Positions 42,746-54,135 of a DNA stretch of 64,000 bases are shown piece after piece. The notes under the pieces were generated by a model, which was given only the letters and a program-made list of their open reading frames with translations, had not been told where the DNA came from and made no database searches. The position numbers were made by a program, and so were the translations under genes. The stretch covers positions 9,741,752 through 9,805,751 of the forward strand of contig JAKSZT010054568.1 in the NCBI GenBank assembly GCA_026826555.1, in the 5' to 3' direction. This DNA is from Tolypeutes matacus. Its lineage: Eukaryota; Chordata; Mammalia; Cingulata; Chlamyphoridae. Numbering within the stretch: the first letter of the stretch is position 1; the number at the start of each line of letters is the position of its first letter.

Positions 42746-43569
42746 AAAACCGCTGTTCTCTCTTCTGGGGGACTGCTATTTCTTCTACAGATGCCATCTC
42801 AAATCTCTCATCCAAAAGATCAAAATAGGGAGCTCTGACTTCTCTGATGGGACCATTTCCCCAAGCCCTTACACCAACCACCTTCTTTCCTTATGAGGAG
42901 ACCCTTGGGCTTTTGTTTGATAAAAGTCACCAATGCCTAAAGACAAAAGTTCCCTGTCCTGACCCTGGGTTTGCCGTGTACTTGCCAACTTCATAATATG
43001 CTGAAACGGCCCCAGGCACTTGCAAGGAGCAGAAGGTAGCACAGCCTCTTGGCTGGGGAGATCTGGCGTTCCATGGTTTTCAGCTCTGGGTCCTCTCTCT
43101 ACCATTCAGCCTGCGTGTCAGTCCTTCCAGCAAGGGACTGAACAAGAAGTATTTCAGTTGTCACCTCCCGCAAGACGCCTTCCCTGATGACCACCTCCCC
43201 CCTCCCCCGATTAAGGGTCCCCTGCCAACCTCTGTCTTGATGTCTTTTTGTGGAAGGCGCAGGGAAGGGATACAAGTTGGGAACGAAGGGTGTAGGCAGA
43301 GTCTACACAAAGCTCCAAGAGAAGAGTAGGCCGAGGAAAGAAAGGGAATTGTTTGGCTGAGACACTGAATATGACCAGAAAGTGGAGAGGGATGAGCTGA
43401 GAAAAATAAGCAGAACTGGGTCATGGAAAACCTCACCAACTATGCTAAACTGGGGCGATACCCCAAGATCAATGGGGAGCTATCGAGAGGTATTAAGCAA
43501 CAAGGGTCATAGTTGGATTTGGTTTTTTAACATGTATTTAGTATTTTTAAGTAACTAAAGTAATATTTG
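42746..43569. other. Unique stretch with a short L2 relic
   Basis: TCCCGCAAGACGCCTTCCCTGATGACC (43166) resembles the L2 phrase 'gggaagccttccctgacc'. Nothing else is recognised. Confidence 0.4.
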
Positions 43570-43770
43570 GGAAGCGGCTGTGGCTCAATCAGTAGGGCTC
43601 CCGTTTACCATATGGGAGGCCCCAGGTTCGGTTCCCCGGGCCTCCTGGTGAGGGCGGGCCCGCCCGCACGGCGTGGTTGGCTGACCCAGCAAGCACAAGC
43701 AGCAGGGGGGGGGATAAATGAATAAATAAATAAAATCTTTAAAAAATAAATAAATAAATAAATAAATAAA
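43570..43770 (+). mobile_element. DAS-III-like SINE with 14-bp target duplication
   Basis: Full-length, with a tRNA-like head, the GCACGGCGTGGTTGGCTGACC body and a long (TAAA)n tail. Exact duplication TAAAGTAATATTTG at 43556-43569 and 43771-43784. Very similar to the copies at 27366 and 54788; differences are mostly point changes at CpG-like sites. Confidence 0.9.
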
Positions 43771-43784
43771 TAAAGTAATATTTG

Positions 43785-44225
43785 TTCATTGTAACAAGTG
43801 AAATAATATAGAGACAAATTTAGAAAAAGTCAATCTTTTCTCTCCAATCCTTCCCCAACTCCAGATAACCATTGTTAACAGACTGATATGCATCCCTTCA
43901 AAGTTTCTCTCTTATTTCTACATTTACAGCATGTACACACACCTAAAGGAGTTGGCCAGTTTGTAATGGGAAAAGATGTTTGCTATACATATTACTCGGT
44001 GACTTAGTTTACCTAACCGTGTGTCAATGACATCTCTAGAACAATAGACACAGCCTAAATCAATCTCTCTCTCTCACAATTTCTCCCAATTTCTTTGGAC
44101 ATAGATGCACATATATATATATATATATAATTTCACATAAGTGAGGTCATACTTATAATTTTACATAAGTGGGGTTGTCTATTATTTTTAATATACTTTT
44201 TTCTGTCTTTTTCTTACTTAAGCAA
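43785..44225 (+). repeat. LINE-1 (L1ME-like) fragment
   Basis: TTAGAAAAAGTCAATC (43820), CCCAACTCCAGATAACCATTGTTAAC (43854) and CAAAGTTTCTCTCTTATTTCTAC (43899) follow an old LINE-1 3' arrangement. An (AT)n run lies at 44109-44129. The SINE at 43570 inserted at its 5' edge. Confidence 0.5.
44109..44129. repeat. (AT)n microsatellite
   Basis: About ten AT units in a run. Confidence 0.85.
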
Positions 44226-44440
44226 TTTGCCTTTTAAGACTCTCCCTCTGGCCATTACATAGAAATAAGCTAGAAGCAGGCACGAGTGGAGGCCAGGAGA
44301 ACAGGAGACGGTTATTGGGTTCCAGCAAAATACAGGTGGGCTTCCTGAGGGAGCGGCTGTGAGGCAGGGCTGCCTGGGGCATCCTGGGTGAGTTTCCAGA
44401 GGAGCTGGTTCTGGTTTCACGGTTTAGAAAAGATACCAGC

Positions 44441-44630
44441 GGGAAGCAGATGTGGCTCAAGCAATTGGGTGCCCGCCTACCACATGGAAGGTCTGGGGTT
44501 CAATTCCTGGTACCTCTAAAAAGAAGACAAGCACACAACGAACAGACACAGAGAGCAGAGAGTGAATACAAAGTGAAGCAGGGGTAGGGGGAGATATTAA
44601 TAAATAAAATAAATCTTTAAAAAAGAAGAA
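44441..44630 (+). mobile_element. DAS-type SINE
   Basis: A tRNA-like head (AGCAGATGTGGCTCAAGCAATTGGG, 44445) and B-box region GGGGTTCAATTCCTGG (44495), then GACAAGCACACAACG body sequence and an ATAAATAAAATAAATC tail. Imperfect target duplication GATACCAGC (44432-44440) and GATGCCAGC (44633-44641). Confidence 0.8.
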
Positions 44631-44679
44631 GAGATGCCAGCAATCCCGCGAGGCGGGTGGTGCAGGGAAGGGAGCGGGC

Positions 44680-44830
44680 TTCAGTTGAATAGAGCGTGGC
44701 TCTGGTCCAGAGCTGGATAAGCCTGGGCAGGTCACAGAAACTCTCGGAGCCTCAGTTTCCCACCTGCACAGCTGGGGTGGTCATTCGTACCCCAGGGGAC
44801 CCCAGAAATGGAAGGGCTGGTGTGGAAGGC
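44680..44830 (+). repeat. MIR SINE
   Basis: TAGAGCGTGGCTCTGGTCCAGAGC (44690), GGGCAGGTCACAGAAACTC (44723) and GAGCCTCAGTTTCCCACCTGC (44748) follow the MIR consensus. Confidence 0.75.
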
Positions 44831-45749
44831 ACTCACCCCTACACTTAGTGTGCAGGAGACAGCACGGGGCGGGTGAGCGCAGCAAGTCCTGCCACCCCGG
44901 CCATGAGGGAAGCCCCCCTCCCCCACCTGCCTCTCCCACCCGGACCACCCTCACCAGGTCTGACTCAGGACCGGCCTCTGGAGGTGGCAGGCAGCCATGC
45001 AGGACCCTGGAAACCCTCAAAGAATTCTTTCCCTGCGTGTTCCCTGAGGCCTGCGACCCTCTCCTCACAGGCCAGGCTTGCCAGGTAAACTCCCCCGAGG
45101 GAGGAGGCTGCCATTTTTATTCCCACTGTGACCATCAGGCGGTAGGTCTCAGGTCCTTTCTTCCCGGGTGGGAAAGGCAGATTTTGGTGAGAAACAGGCT
45201 GAAGGGTAGAAAAAGGGTTCTCAAGGCCAAGTCCTAAATGGTCGGTACCCGGATTCCTTGTGACAGGCTCTCGGTAAAGGCCTGTTGGGTGGGTGGGCAC
45301 AGAGCAAGTTTACAGGGCACTCTCCAGCCTTTTGTTCCCTCGGGAATGCCTGAGGCAGTAATGGGGAGATGCCCGCACTGTGACCGACCCACTGACCGGA
45401 GACATCCCCAGGCCCAGGGCGAGCAAAAACAGACTCGCCTCCGACTTGCGACCTGCAACTTGCGTGGAGAGTCCTGGGCGGGGAGGGGGCCTGGGGGAGT
45501 CGAGGGAGAGGGGCTGTCAGGCCTTGGTGACTTCTCCGGCCCAGCTGTGGAAAGTCGCCCACCCGTGGCCCGGCCTTGGGCAAGGGGCTGAGGGGAAAAT
45601 TCAGAAGCGAAATATCCTCAACCTCAGGGAAGAAAAGACAGACACAGCGCAGCAGGGCAGTGGCGAGGAGAGCAGACGTGCCCCGCAGGGTGGGGGGCGC
45701 GGCCACAGTCCTCAGGCTGCCAGGCCCTGCCCCTGCTTTCAGGTGTCTC
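44831..45749. other. GC-rich unique stretch
   Basis: No gene recognised. Overlapping open frames on both strands (for example 45221-46228 minus, extending into the next block) have no domains. Confidence 0.4.
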
Positions 45750-46230
45750 CCTTCCAGGGCGCGAGGTTGAGGCTCTGCTGTGGGCACTTCGGATCTGTAA
45801 TGATTTATGTCTGCGAGGGGCTCAGACATCACTTGTCCCAGCCTGCAGGGCCGGTGCCGAGGGCCGCGGGCAGCCTGGCAGCCTCGCGGGGGGCCGGGGT
45901 CGGGGTTGGTAAACACGCCTGCTTGCGCCGGGCCGGCAGGGCCTGCGGGCAGCGGGAGGGCGCCGGGCTGGCAGCTCCCAGGCCCGGGCGGTGCCCAGCC
46001 AAGCCAAGGCCCCCAGGGAGCAGCTGCTTCCGTCGCCATGGGGACGGGGCTGAGCAGTGGGCAGCCAGAATGCAGCGGGGCCTGCAGCCCCCAGGGCCTC
46101 ACACCTACACGCGCACATGGGGCGAGGAGGGCGGGAAGGGCAGGGCAGGCAGACTGAGGAGGGGAGGAGGAGGAGAGACCCCTGGAGAGGAGAGGGCGGC
46201 CGGGCAAGGGAGGCATCCACTGCTGCAAAG
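45750..46230. promoter_or_regulatory. CpG-rich block
   Basis: GC-rich with retained CpG (for example GGCCGGTGCCGAGGGCCGCGGG, 45849). An X-box-like site, GTCGCCATGGGGAC, at about 46032-46045 loosely resembles RFX sites, with two mismatches at the right half. No exon or start codon could be supported. Confidence 0.35.
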
Positions 46231-47629
46231 GGGAGCAAAAATCTCACCCCTGGATTCTTGCTAAATTACTTCAAAAAAAAAAAAAAAAAAAAACCACTCG
46301 GCAGCTTTTTGGAAGGTCCTCGTGCCACAGGAGCACTGGAGGTTTCTGCTTAGCAAACGGCTTCTTGAGCCAGAGCACCCTGCCCTTGGGGAGGAGGACT
46401 GGGAGGAGCCTGGCAGCACTCTAAGGCCAGGAACTTAGAAGAGCACCTTCTCAATGGACCCAAATCCCGAGCAGCTCCTCTTGGCCAGCCCTCCAGGGAG
46501 GCAGAGGGGCGCAGTCTCCTGCGGTGGGTGTGGGGAGCTGGGTCCGTCTGGCTGGGGTGCTCCCCGAGCACCCTCCACGTGCTAGGGCGGTGCTAAGCAC
46601 CGGCGGAGAAGGGGGCTTCTCGGGGCTCCCAGGGCCAGGGAGGGGCTGCGGAAGCTGCAGGTGCAGCCGGGCATCCCCGTCTTTGGAACAGGGTAAGGGA
46701 ACACCCCGGGTGGACACCCTGAGCCCCCCACCCCAATTCCATCAAGTTCGGAACTTCCCAGGAGGTCGCTCAACTCCTGGCTCTGCCTCAGAGGAGGTGC
46801 CCTGGCTGGACCCTCTAGAAGGAAGGCGGCTTCTCGCTCGTCGCCCGGACACAGGACTGGCGCTGGAAGGGGCTTTTAGAGAGCCTCATGCCACCCCATC
46901 CCACCCCCAGCCTGCAGCCCAAAACGGAGAGAGGGTCACTTGGAAAAGCACAGCAAGTAAACGCCGGCGATTCGCCCCATTTGCTCAGGGGGCATGGGCA
47001 GTGGGGCCAGGAATGGGGCTCCTGAGCCGAATGGGCCCTTTCCCTGGGATGGGAGAGAGGAGGCAAGAGGAGCAGAACGCCTTGGGAAGGGAAGCGGGCC
47101 CTGGGAGCGCGCAGGGCTTGCAGGGAAAAGGGAAGTCAGGGTGGGGAGAGCCCCCTTCCTCTGTCGGGGCCAGCAGAGCCAGCAAGGACACTGCTGGGCT
47201 TCCGGCACCTGCCACCCTGGGCCGCCAGAAGGTACCGGGAGGAGCCCTTGGAAGGAGGGGACCAGGTCAGGCACCCTCCACTCCCCTCCTCCCCGCACCC
47301 CTCGCAGGAGGGTCTGCGCAGCCCTGGAAGACATCTGTGCCGGCTCAGAAGCGGCGAGGGGGCCTCGAGCCTGGCTCCCCCTCAAGAGCCGCTTTCGCAG
47401 ATGAAAAAAGCCAGGCGACTTTTTAATCATCACAGATTGTTTGAGCCTCTGCTTCCACCTCCTCTGAAAGCCAGGCTACTCACGGATGCTCTCGAGTCTC
47501 GGTGGGGTCGGGCCGGGGCAGGGGCCGGGAGCCCAGCTCTGTCCCCCTCCCCACTTCCTGGCCTCCCCGGCCTGTCCTGCCAGGTCCCCGGCCAGGGCCA
47601 GCCGACCCTGCTTATCTGAGGGGATCTGA
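46231..47629. other. GC-rich unique stretch with a pure poly-A tract
   Basis: A run of 21 A at 46273-46293 stands alone with no recognisable SINE head. The 300-codon plus-strand frame 46524-47426 has no domain and is shadowed by minus-strand frames. Confidence 0.4.
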
Positions 47630-47790
47630 CAACACTCCAGCCCTCGGCTCCGGCCGCTGGCAAAACATATGGTGCATCGTAAATAGGACTTCCTTTTAGG
47701 AAATGAGCTGCTGTAATTAAATCCCCATTCATTTTTTGTAACATACACACAGAGACAAATAGATCTTTATCCTTTGTAGGCACAGAAGAG
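47630..47790. promoter_or_regulatory. Candidate conserved regulatory element
   Basis: The GC content drops sharply here. Contains TGGCAAAACATATGGTGCATCG (47661), CTGTAATTAAATCC with TAATTA at 47714-47719, and ACAAATAGATCTTTATCC (47755). An E-box CATATG is included. Inference only. Confidence 0.3.
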
Positions 47791-48949
47791 AAATGGCTGG
47801 TGGGGAACGGGACTCTCTGGTGTCAAGTCTTATAAAAAGTGGAATGAGAGCTTCGGGTCTTTAAACCACTCACCAGAGAAGTGGGTCTCTTCTCTCCCCC
47901 AAGGACGACTGAGGGAGCATTTTGAAATGGAAGAGCCTATTTGCCTCGGGTTTGGGTGAGGAAGTGATCTCTTCTTCCCATCCTGCAGTCATACCCCAAG
48001 CAAACTTGGGAACAAAGATTAAATTAGATTTCGCTCAATTGGATTTACCTCAATTCGAGCACCTGCTGTGAGCCGTGCCCTGGGCTAGGCACTGAGGGGG
48101 GAGTAAGAGAGGGGGTGCTGGCAGGACCCTGAGAAGTGTGGAAGAGAGAGGAGCCCGCAGGCTGCCGGGTTGTCGGGTCGGGTCTGAGCCTCCAGGGAAG
48201 TGCAGGTGAGCGTCCCAAGAGGGAAGGGTGCAAGGTGAGGAAGCGGGACAAGCTCAGTGTTAAGATCACAGCAAGGCTGCACAAAAGACCCTGGGAATCT
48301 CTTCTGTCTTCTGGAACCTGGGAGACCCACTATTTCATTTCCTCAGAAACAAAACTTTCTTTCAGGAAGTCTTCAAGTATCTGTTGTCTTGCACACAGTA
48401 GGCCAAAAAGGCAAATAAATCTCAACTTGAATAGTGTGAAAGGCTCCACGTTACTCCGTGCGCTGTCCTCCAGGGCGCAGGCAAGACTCGGGGTCAGCCT
48501 CGGGCCATTTGTTAGCTCTCCAAATTGCAAATGCCATGGGGCCCTTCCCAGTAGTTACTGCGTTTGAAATAAGCAGAAAACCACAGATCTGCTGCTTTGA
48601 GATGCAAATGCAGAGCCCTGGGCTGGGCTCCCTCCCAACTCCAACTGCAATCTCCACAAGACCCAGGGGCCCACAGGACTGAGGCCCAAGCGGGGCTTTT
48701 GGGTGATTGTCCCAAGGACACCGGGAGACGGAGGCGGCACCGGAGCCTCCACCTGGGCCACCGGCGGCTCCTTGGAGGGGAGGCGGTTTTGCTGGGTGTC
48801 TTGACCGCGGCTCGCCTGTGACGGAATCCTGGCTCCAACGTGTGCCGGGTGTGTGTCCCTTCAACCGTCCCTCCCCGCTCCCGGCGTGATAGCAGGCCCG
48901 CTGCTCCCCTGGACCAGAGCCCCTCGACCAGCGCTTGAGGCATCTGCTT
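47791..48949. other. Unique stretch
   Basis: A perfect POU octamer ATGCAAAT occurs at 48602-48609. AGCACCTGCTGTGAGCCGTGCCCTGGGCTAGGCACTG near 48058 resembles a MIR-type relic. No gene. Confidence 0.4.
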
Positions 48950-49165
48950 CCCGCCGCTGGGTGGTGGGGATGGGCGCGGAGCGGCGAGGCGGGGTGGCGG
49001 GAGGCATTGCCAGAAAGGCGCCCGGCAGAGCTCAGCGATGCGAGCAGTGCGCTTTCCTTGCAGTCTGCGTTGCTCAGAGCGGAGCCGACCACCTCGGGAA
49101 CGAGGGTCAGCACTGTGCCCGACGGGGACGTCACAGCAGGACGACGCACGTCAGGCGTTGGTCCA
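48950..49165. promoter_or_regulatory. CpG-rich short block
   Basis: GC-rich with frequent CpG (GGCGCGGAGCGGCGAGGCGG near 48973, ACGACGCACGTCAGGCG near 49141). It could be a small CpG island or simply GC-rich. A GACGTCAC half CRE site is at 49127. Confidence 0.25.
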
Positions 49166-49924
49166 GAGGGACCAGAGGCTGTCCGTGCCCTGAAACTCTG
49201 TGACGCTCATCCCGTTGCACACGATGGGCCGGGAAAACGTAGAAGAGCCCAGGGACAGAGCTTCCTCGGCACGGCCGTCCCAGCACTGCCTACGGCCCTC
49301 CAGGAGACCCCCAACACGTGGGGGCGGACCTCTCAGAAGGCAGCTCGCCTCCCCAGAGGGCTCTCTGGGGCTCAGCAGTTCGTGTTGTCCTCTGGGCCCA
49401 CAGTGAGTCCAAAGGGAGGTGGGGGGCAATAGTTACGGAGATGCAGCCTCCCTGGCCCTCTCCCCTCATTTAAAGGTTAGGAAACTGAGGCCTGGCATCG
49501 CATACAGCTGGAAACCCTTGCTCCCGGACTGAGTGCCCTCAGGCTGCCCCGTGGTGTGCACAGAGCTTTCAACTGGGTTGTTGAAACTAGCCATCCAGGT
49601 AGCACGAGGACCAAAGCACAGGGAGAAGGCAGGTGACCTGGCCGCTGGCAGGCAGCTGGAGCCAAGTAGAGCGGGATTCAGCCCACTTCTCGGGCCACCA
49701 AGGCCCCCTCAGCACACTGAGCTCACCCATTCTCAGCCCACATCTCTGCCCAGGTGTCTCCGCTGCATTGTCTGTCCTTGGGCAATGCCTCTGACCTGCT
49801 GGCCCTGTGCCATTTCTAAGAGCCTCCTGTCTCCGTAAGGGGACTCCTTCCTTGAGGAGCATCCCTTCACACTTCATCCTTCCCCCCTAATTCACGTTCT
49901 ACCAAAAGCCAGTTTTACATGGAT
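49166..49924. other. Unique stretch
   Basis: AGGTTAGGAAACTGAGGCCTGGC near 49474 is a small MIR-like relic. No other feature recognised. Confidence 0.35.
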
Positions 49925-50090
49925 CACGACACTTTGCATTAGCATAGCACTTTCACATCTTTCAGCTTGTCTTATCCTGGCGAGCCCAAGAGTCTGCCTC
50001 TTGCACAGATCAGGAAAAGGAGGCACAGGAGTTCAATGTCAACCAGCAAATCCATGGCAGAATAAGGTGAGAACCTAGGAGAATCTCCAG
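49925..50090 (-). repeat. MIR SINE fragment
   Basis: GCACTTTCACATCTTTCAGCTTGTCTTATCCTGGCGAGCC (49947) and CAGATCAGGAAAAGGAGGCACAGGAG (50006) correspond to the reverse complement of MIR. Confidence 0.55.
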
Positions 50091-50559
50091 TCGGCCATGC
50101 TTCTTCTCAATCTTACTACATTAATTCCTTGCCAGGGATTGAGCTCCTTTCTAAAATATGTATCACGAATCACTTTCATGATGAACAAGGTCTTCTTGAG
50201 TTTGAGAAATGTGAAGACTGGCCGATTGCTACAAGAGGATGGAATGCTGGCCTGGAAGTCAGGAGAGGATGTTCCAATGTCAGCTCTTCTGCTTACTCTG
50301 TGTGTGGCCCTGCACAAGCCACTTCTCTCCAAGCAGCACTTCCTCACCGGCCGAACAGTGGTGAGCCAGCTCCCTCTCAGTCCCTGCTGGCTCCAGAGCC
50401 TGGGACCCCCTCTTCAAGTCTAACCAGCAGAAAACGCACAGCTTGCTTCTTCCTTCCACTTTGGGGAGACACTAAAAGGAGCAGTGAGTCACAGGGAAAG
50501 AGGACTCCGGGAAAGTCCCTCTTTACCTAATCTTCTAGTTTTAAGTGAAACCATCTCAG
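50091..50559. other. Unique stretch
   Basis: No gene or repeat recognised. A weak MIR-like TGTGTGTGGCCCTGCACAAGCCACTTCTCTCC motif lies near 50297. Confidence 0.35.
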
Positions 50560-51060
50560 CTGGAATGCCAGGTAAATGATTAAAACTTGAGCGAGCACTG
50601 TTCCGCCTTTTTTTCGTGATACAGTCATTTAATCCCAACACGACTGTGTGAAATGTATTCCTGTTTGCATGGGGGGGCCCGTGGGTTTTTAATTCTTCTG
50701 TTGCAAACAAAGGCCCTTATTCACTGAATAGTAACTCAAGAGGGTCGTTTCTGCTTTTACCAGTCAAAAAATGTTGTCTGGCCACGAGATCTCATCATGG
50801 AACTCCGCCGGCAGAAGAAAGCTCTTTTTACACTGGGTCTCTTTCATACATGGTAAAGGCCGTGTTTGCATTTTCCTCCTTATGAATAAGGTCTCTAGTC
50901 TATTTTATAGGGAAATGCATCAAGCCAGAGGTTTTAATGACAAGATAACGAGCAGAGGAGAGCTCTGGCTGCTGCAGAGGGGTTTGTGTTACAGAAAACA
51001 AAGTGACTTTGCCATTTGTTTTCAGAAGAAAGACTTGGCAGCTCCCTTCCACAGTTAGCT
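50560..51060. promoter_or_regulatory. Candidate conserved regulatory element
   Basis: Repeat-free, AT-rich sequence. It includes CATTTAATCCCAACACG (50628), CCTTATGAATAAGG (50878, nearly palindromic) and TGACAAGATAACGAGC (50938). Also ACAAAGTGACTTTGCCATTTG (50998). Small open frames have no domains. An inferred enhancer candidate. Confidence 0.3.
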
Positions 51061-51256
51061 GAGAAGTGACTTCACACATACATAGGACACATTTCTATCT
51101 CATTTACAAAAGTTCCCAGAGAGCCCTCCCTCATTCCCAGAGGAGCACCGGAAGATGTCTAATTTATGGCCCAGAGTTGTGATACGAATTTATGCGTGGA
51201 GGACAAATATGCCATCTTCAAATGGCTCCTGAAATACAGAAGATGGAATTACATTC

Positions 51257-51685
51257 TGTTTCAATTTCCCAGCTGCTAAAACAAATACCACACAATGAGT
51301 TGGCTTAAACAACAAACATTTATTGGCTCATGATTTTTAGGCTAGGAGAAGTCCCAACAAGGTGTCAGCAAGGCAGTGCTTTCTCCCAAAAGCCTGAGGC
51401 ATTCTGAGGCCGGCTGCTGGACATCCTTCGTCCTGGGGCTTTTCCATCCCATGGCAATGGGTCTGGTGGCATCTTCTCCTTTCTTTTCCAGGTTGTGTTG
51501 ACTTCCCGTGCCTTTCTCTCTCTGAGTAAGCCTGTATTAGGATTAAGACCCAACCTGATCGAGCTGGGCAGCCCTTACTGAAGTAGCCTCATCCAAAGGT
51601 TGTATTTACAGTGGGTTCACACCCGCAGGAATGAATTAAGATTAAGAACATATTTTTCTGGGGTGCATAACTCCAAGCTACCACA
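51257..51685 (-). mobile_element. Solo LTR with exact 5-bp target duplication (ERVL/MaLR-like)
   Basis: Read on the minus strand it begins TGTGGTAGC and ends TTGAAACA (TG...CA). It contains AATAAATGTTTGTTGTTTAAG near its 3' end, the polyadenylation signal plus the stretch typical of MaLR LTRs. Flanked by CATTC at 51252-51256 and CATTC at 51686-51690, an exact 5-bp duplication. The 3' end (ACTCATTGTGTGGTATTTG) resembles MLT1/MST ends, the 5' half does not match any family I know. It is a solo LTR, the product of LTR-LTR recombination. Confidence 0.8.
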
Positions 51686-51690
51686 CATTC

Positions 51691-52032
51691 CAAGAGAGGA
51701 CCATAGCATGAAAGCTTTGTTGTGTGGATGTTGTCTTCTCCTTGCAGCCATTCATTCAAAGACATTTATTTGGTTAGCACTGATTAGTTTACAAGGCACT
51801 GTGGGAGGCCTTGGGGGGATGTGGTGAGGGGGTGGGGAGCACACCCAGATAAATGAAACTTCATCCCTGCCCTCCACTGGCTCACAATTCTGTCTGGAAA
51901 GCAGCAGACTACATATCTGCCTAAAGTACACCAAAGAATATGATAAAGCCTTGAAAGAGGTAAAAACAAACAATTACAAGAATTCCAAGGAAGGAATAAT
52001 CACAGCTGATTTGGAGCGCCAAAGAATGTTTT
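51691..52032. other. Unique stretch
   Basis: No gene or repeat recognised. Confidence 0.35.
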
Positions 52033-52189
52033 ATTTTTTTATTTTATTTTTTTTTTAAGTATATTTTTATTTTATTTTATTTATTTTTATTTTTTATTTT
52101 TTATTTTTACCGGGAGGTACCAGGGATCGAACCCCGGTCTCTCCACATGGTAGACGGACGCCGAACCTCTTGAGCCACATCCGTTTCCC
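52033..52189 (-). mobile_element. DAS-type SINE, antisense
   Basis: Plus-strand order: a long T-rich tail, then GGAGGTACCAGGGATCGAACCCCGG (52114, reverse of the B box) and GAACCTCTTGAGCCACATCCG (52163, reverse of the A box). Imperfect duplication near 52021-52032 (AAAGAATGTTTT) and about 52190-52200 (AAGAGTGTTTT). Confidence 0.8.
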
Positions 52190-52309
52190 AAGAGTGTTTT
52201 AAAAAGCAATGCCTGGGCTTTGAGCTGGGCCTGAAGGATCCGCAGCTCCACGTCCCTCAGGACTTTCCGCAGTGCTGGAGAAGCTCTCTGCCCGCGCTGA
52301 GCAGCATGG

Positions 52310-52440
52310 CAGCCACCGCCACATGTGGCTCCTGAGCATTCGAAATGTGGCTGATGCGGCTGAGGAACTGAATTTTAGATTTTATTTAATTTCAACTAAT
52401 TTAAATTTAAATAGCCACACATGGCCAGCAGCCTCTGCAC
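52310..52440 (+). repeat. Old interspersed repeat with inverted ends
   Basis: Starts AGCCACCGCCACATGTGGCTCC and ends near TAGCCACACATGGCC (52412), so the ends are inverted, with TTTAATTTCAACTAATTTAAATTTAAATAG between. This matches a well-known ancient mammalian repeat in memory (GCCACATGTGGCT motif) whose name I cannot give with confidence. Confidence 0.45.
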
Positions 52441-54135
52441 TGGAACTGAGGATCTGTGGGGTGGGGGCATCAGTGAGCGAGGAGTGTGTGCACACGAGCG
52501 TGTGCATATCCACTCACCTGTTAGGGAGGTGTGTTAGGCAGGTGAGAATTCCAACGGGAAGGCACCCAGGGAGCAGGGAATCAGAGATGGGGAAGGACAA
52601 GAGCTTTCGGGGAAAAGGACAGAGTGTGGAGGACAGAGCCTAAGGTACGTCACGAAGACACAACATGAGGCTCTAGTCTGGTCTTATGACCAGAGCACAG
52701 ATGGTCTTGACCAACAGTTTAAAAATTTTGGAAATTCTTTCAAAATGAACTTATTCTTATCAATTGCAATGTTACGTACTTCCTCAAATCATCATCCCTG
52801 CTCTTATTTTATCAAGAATCAAGACCAAATGCCAGATGAATACCTAGAAGACTCCATTTAAGAAAAAATAATATGGATAAAAGTTCCTGTCTGGAAAGCA
52901 GACAAATTTGACAGATATTGTTGAAATTGGAAGGAAAGTCCATCCTCACTTTATAAAAGGATTCACTGGAGATTTCCTTTGTAGAATGTGCTTCCTTATG
53001 GCACTAAAAATAAGGTCCGATTTGTGAAAACGTGCAGCTGCGACTTTTGCAGGCCTCGCTGACAGTGAAAAACGAAGCAGCCCTTGAAAGTGTCATTCTG
53101 TGCTAAGCGGTGGCCACACAGCGTTTTGGAGAGGCTGGTCCAAACAACAGGAAGAGGCAGAAAGAACTCAGGATTGCAAGTAAGACATTTACCTCTAAAC
53201 TGTGACACTCTCTAAAACCAGGATTCCATCTGTCAAATAGCGGAATTAATACCGATCTTGCAGGTGCTTAGGTTAAATGTTTCACCCAACAGCTGAGAGA
53301 AAATACAGCAAAAAACAAAAACCAAAACAAAAAGACTTAGCGTTTATATTATTTACCAAACAACCAAAGACAGACCAAAATGGGCAAAATGTTGCCAGGA
53401 TTTGGGGCATTTTATGGGATGTGGCCTAATGGTGGAAAGAGACAGTAGACTTGGGTGCTAGTTTTTCAACTCGTTTGAATGTCGGGGGGGGGGGGCGACA
53501 TCCCCCACGTGCAGTTCCGAGTCCGCGGCTGCCTGCTGCTCAGAATCTCCTCAGAGGTGAAAGGGCAAGGAGCACTCAGGCCAAGCACAAACCTGGAAAC
53601 CAGATGTGTCTGCGGAGCGGGACAAGGTGGTAAGGAGTCTCAAGGCGCAGATTATCATCCATTTGATAAATATGGAAACAGCCTTGGAGAGATTTTCATT
53701 TCCTCTAAGATGATACACAGAGAGTAGTGGATAGAGCAGAAATTACCACTCAGATGAATCTCCTGTCAGTTGGAGAAATGTCTCTTCCACCTCCCAGCCC
53801 TGTCCAGCCTAGCTCAATACTGAGCAGCTGGTTACTGGCCGGCTCCTGAGAGGGCCCCTGGGCTGTGGGAAGACGTGGCCTCAGCAGGCTCAGCAAGGAA
53901 GTTTTGCTTATATTTCTAGAGGACCTTAGAGTCCAAACCATATTTTGCAAATGTGGAATCTGTCGCTCCGGGTGAAGAGGGATCAGTCTACACGACAGAG
54001 CAAATTGCTGGAAAGCCAAGACTAGAGCCCAAGTCTCACCATTTGCAACCCAGTGCTCTTTGCTCTGCCACTCTGACTTGGAAAATGCAGAAGGCATTGC
54101 TCCCAGTTTAGGGTGGGTCAGAACCACCCCCTGTG
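52441..54135. other. Unique stretch
   Basis: AT-rich from 52700 to 53000; a run of 12 G at about 53485-53497; no gene recognised. A weak MIR-like relic may lie around 53930-54090. Confidence 0.35.

Noticed and set aside
45221..46228. 335-codon minus-strand open frame
   Set aside because: GC-rich and shadowed by plus-strand frames of similar length; no domain, no splice sites and no start context that I could support.
46524..47426. 300-codon plus-strand open frame
   Set aside because: Same reason: GC-rich DNA, overlapping minus frames, no domain.
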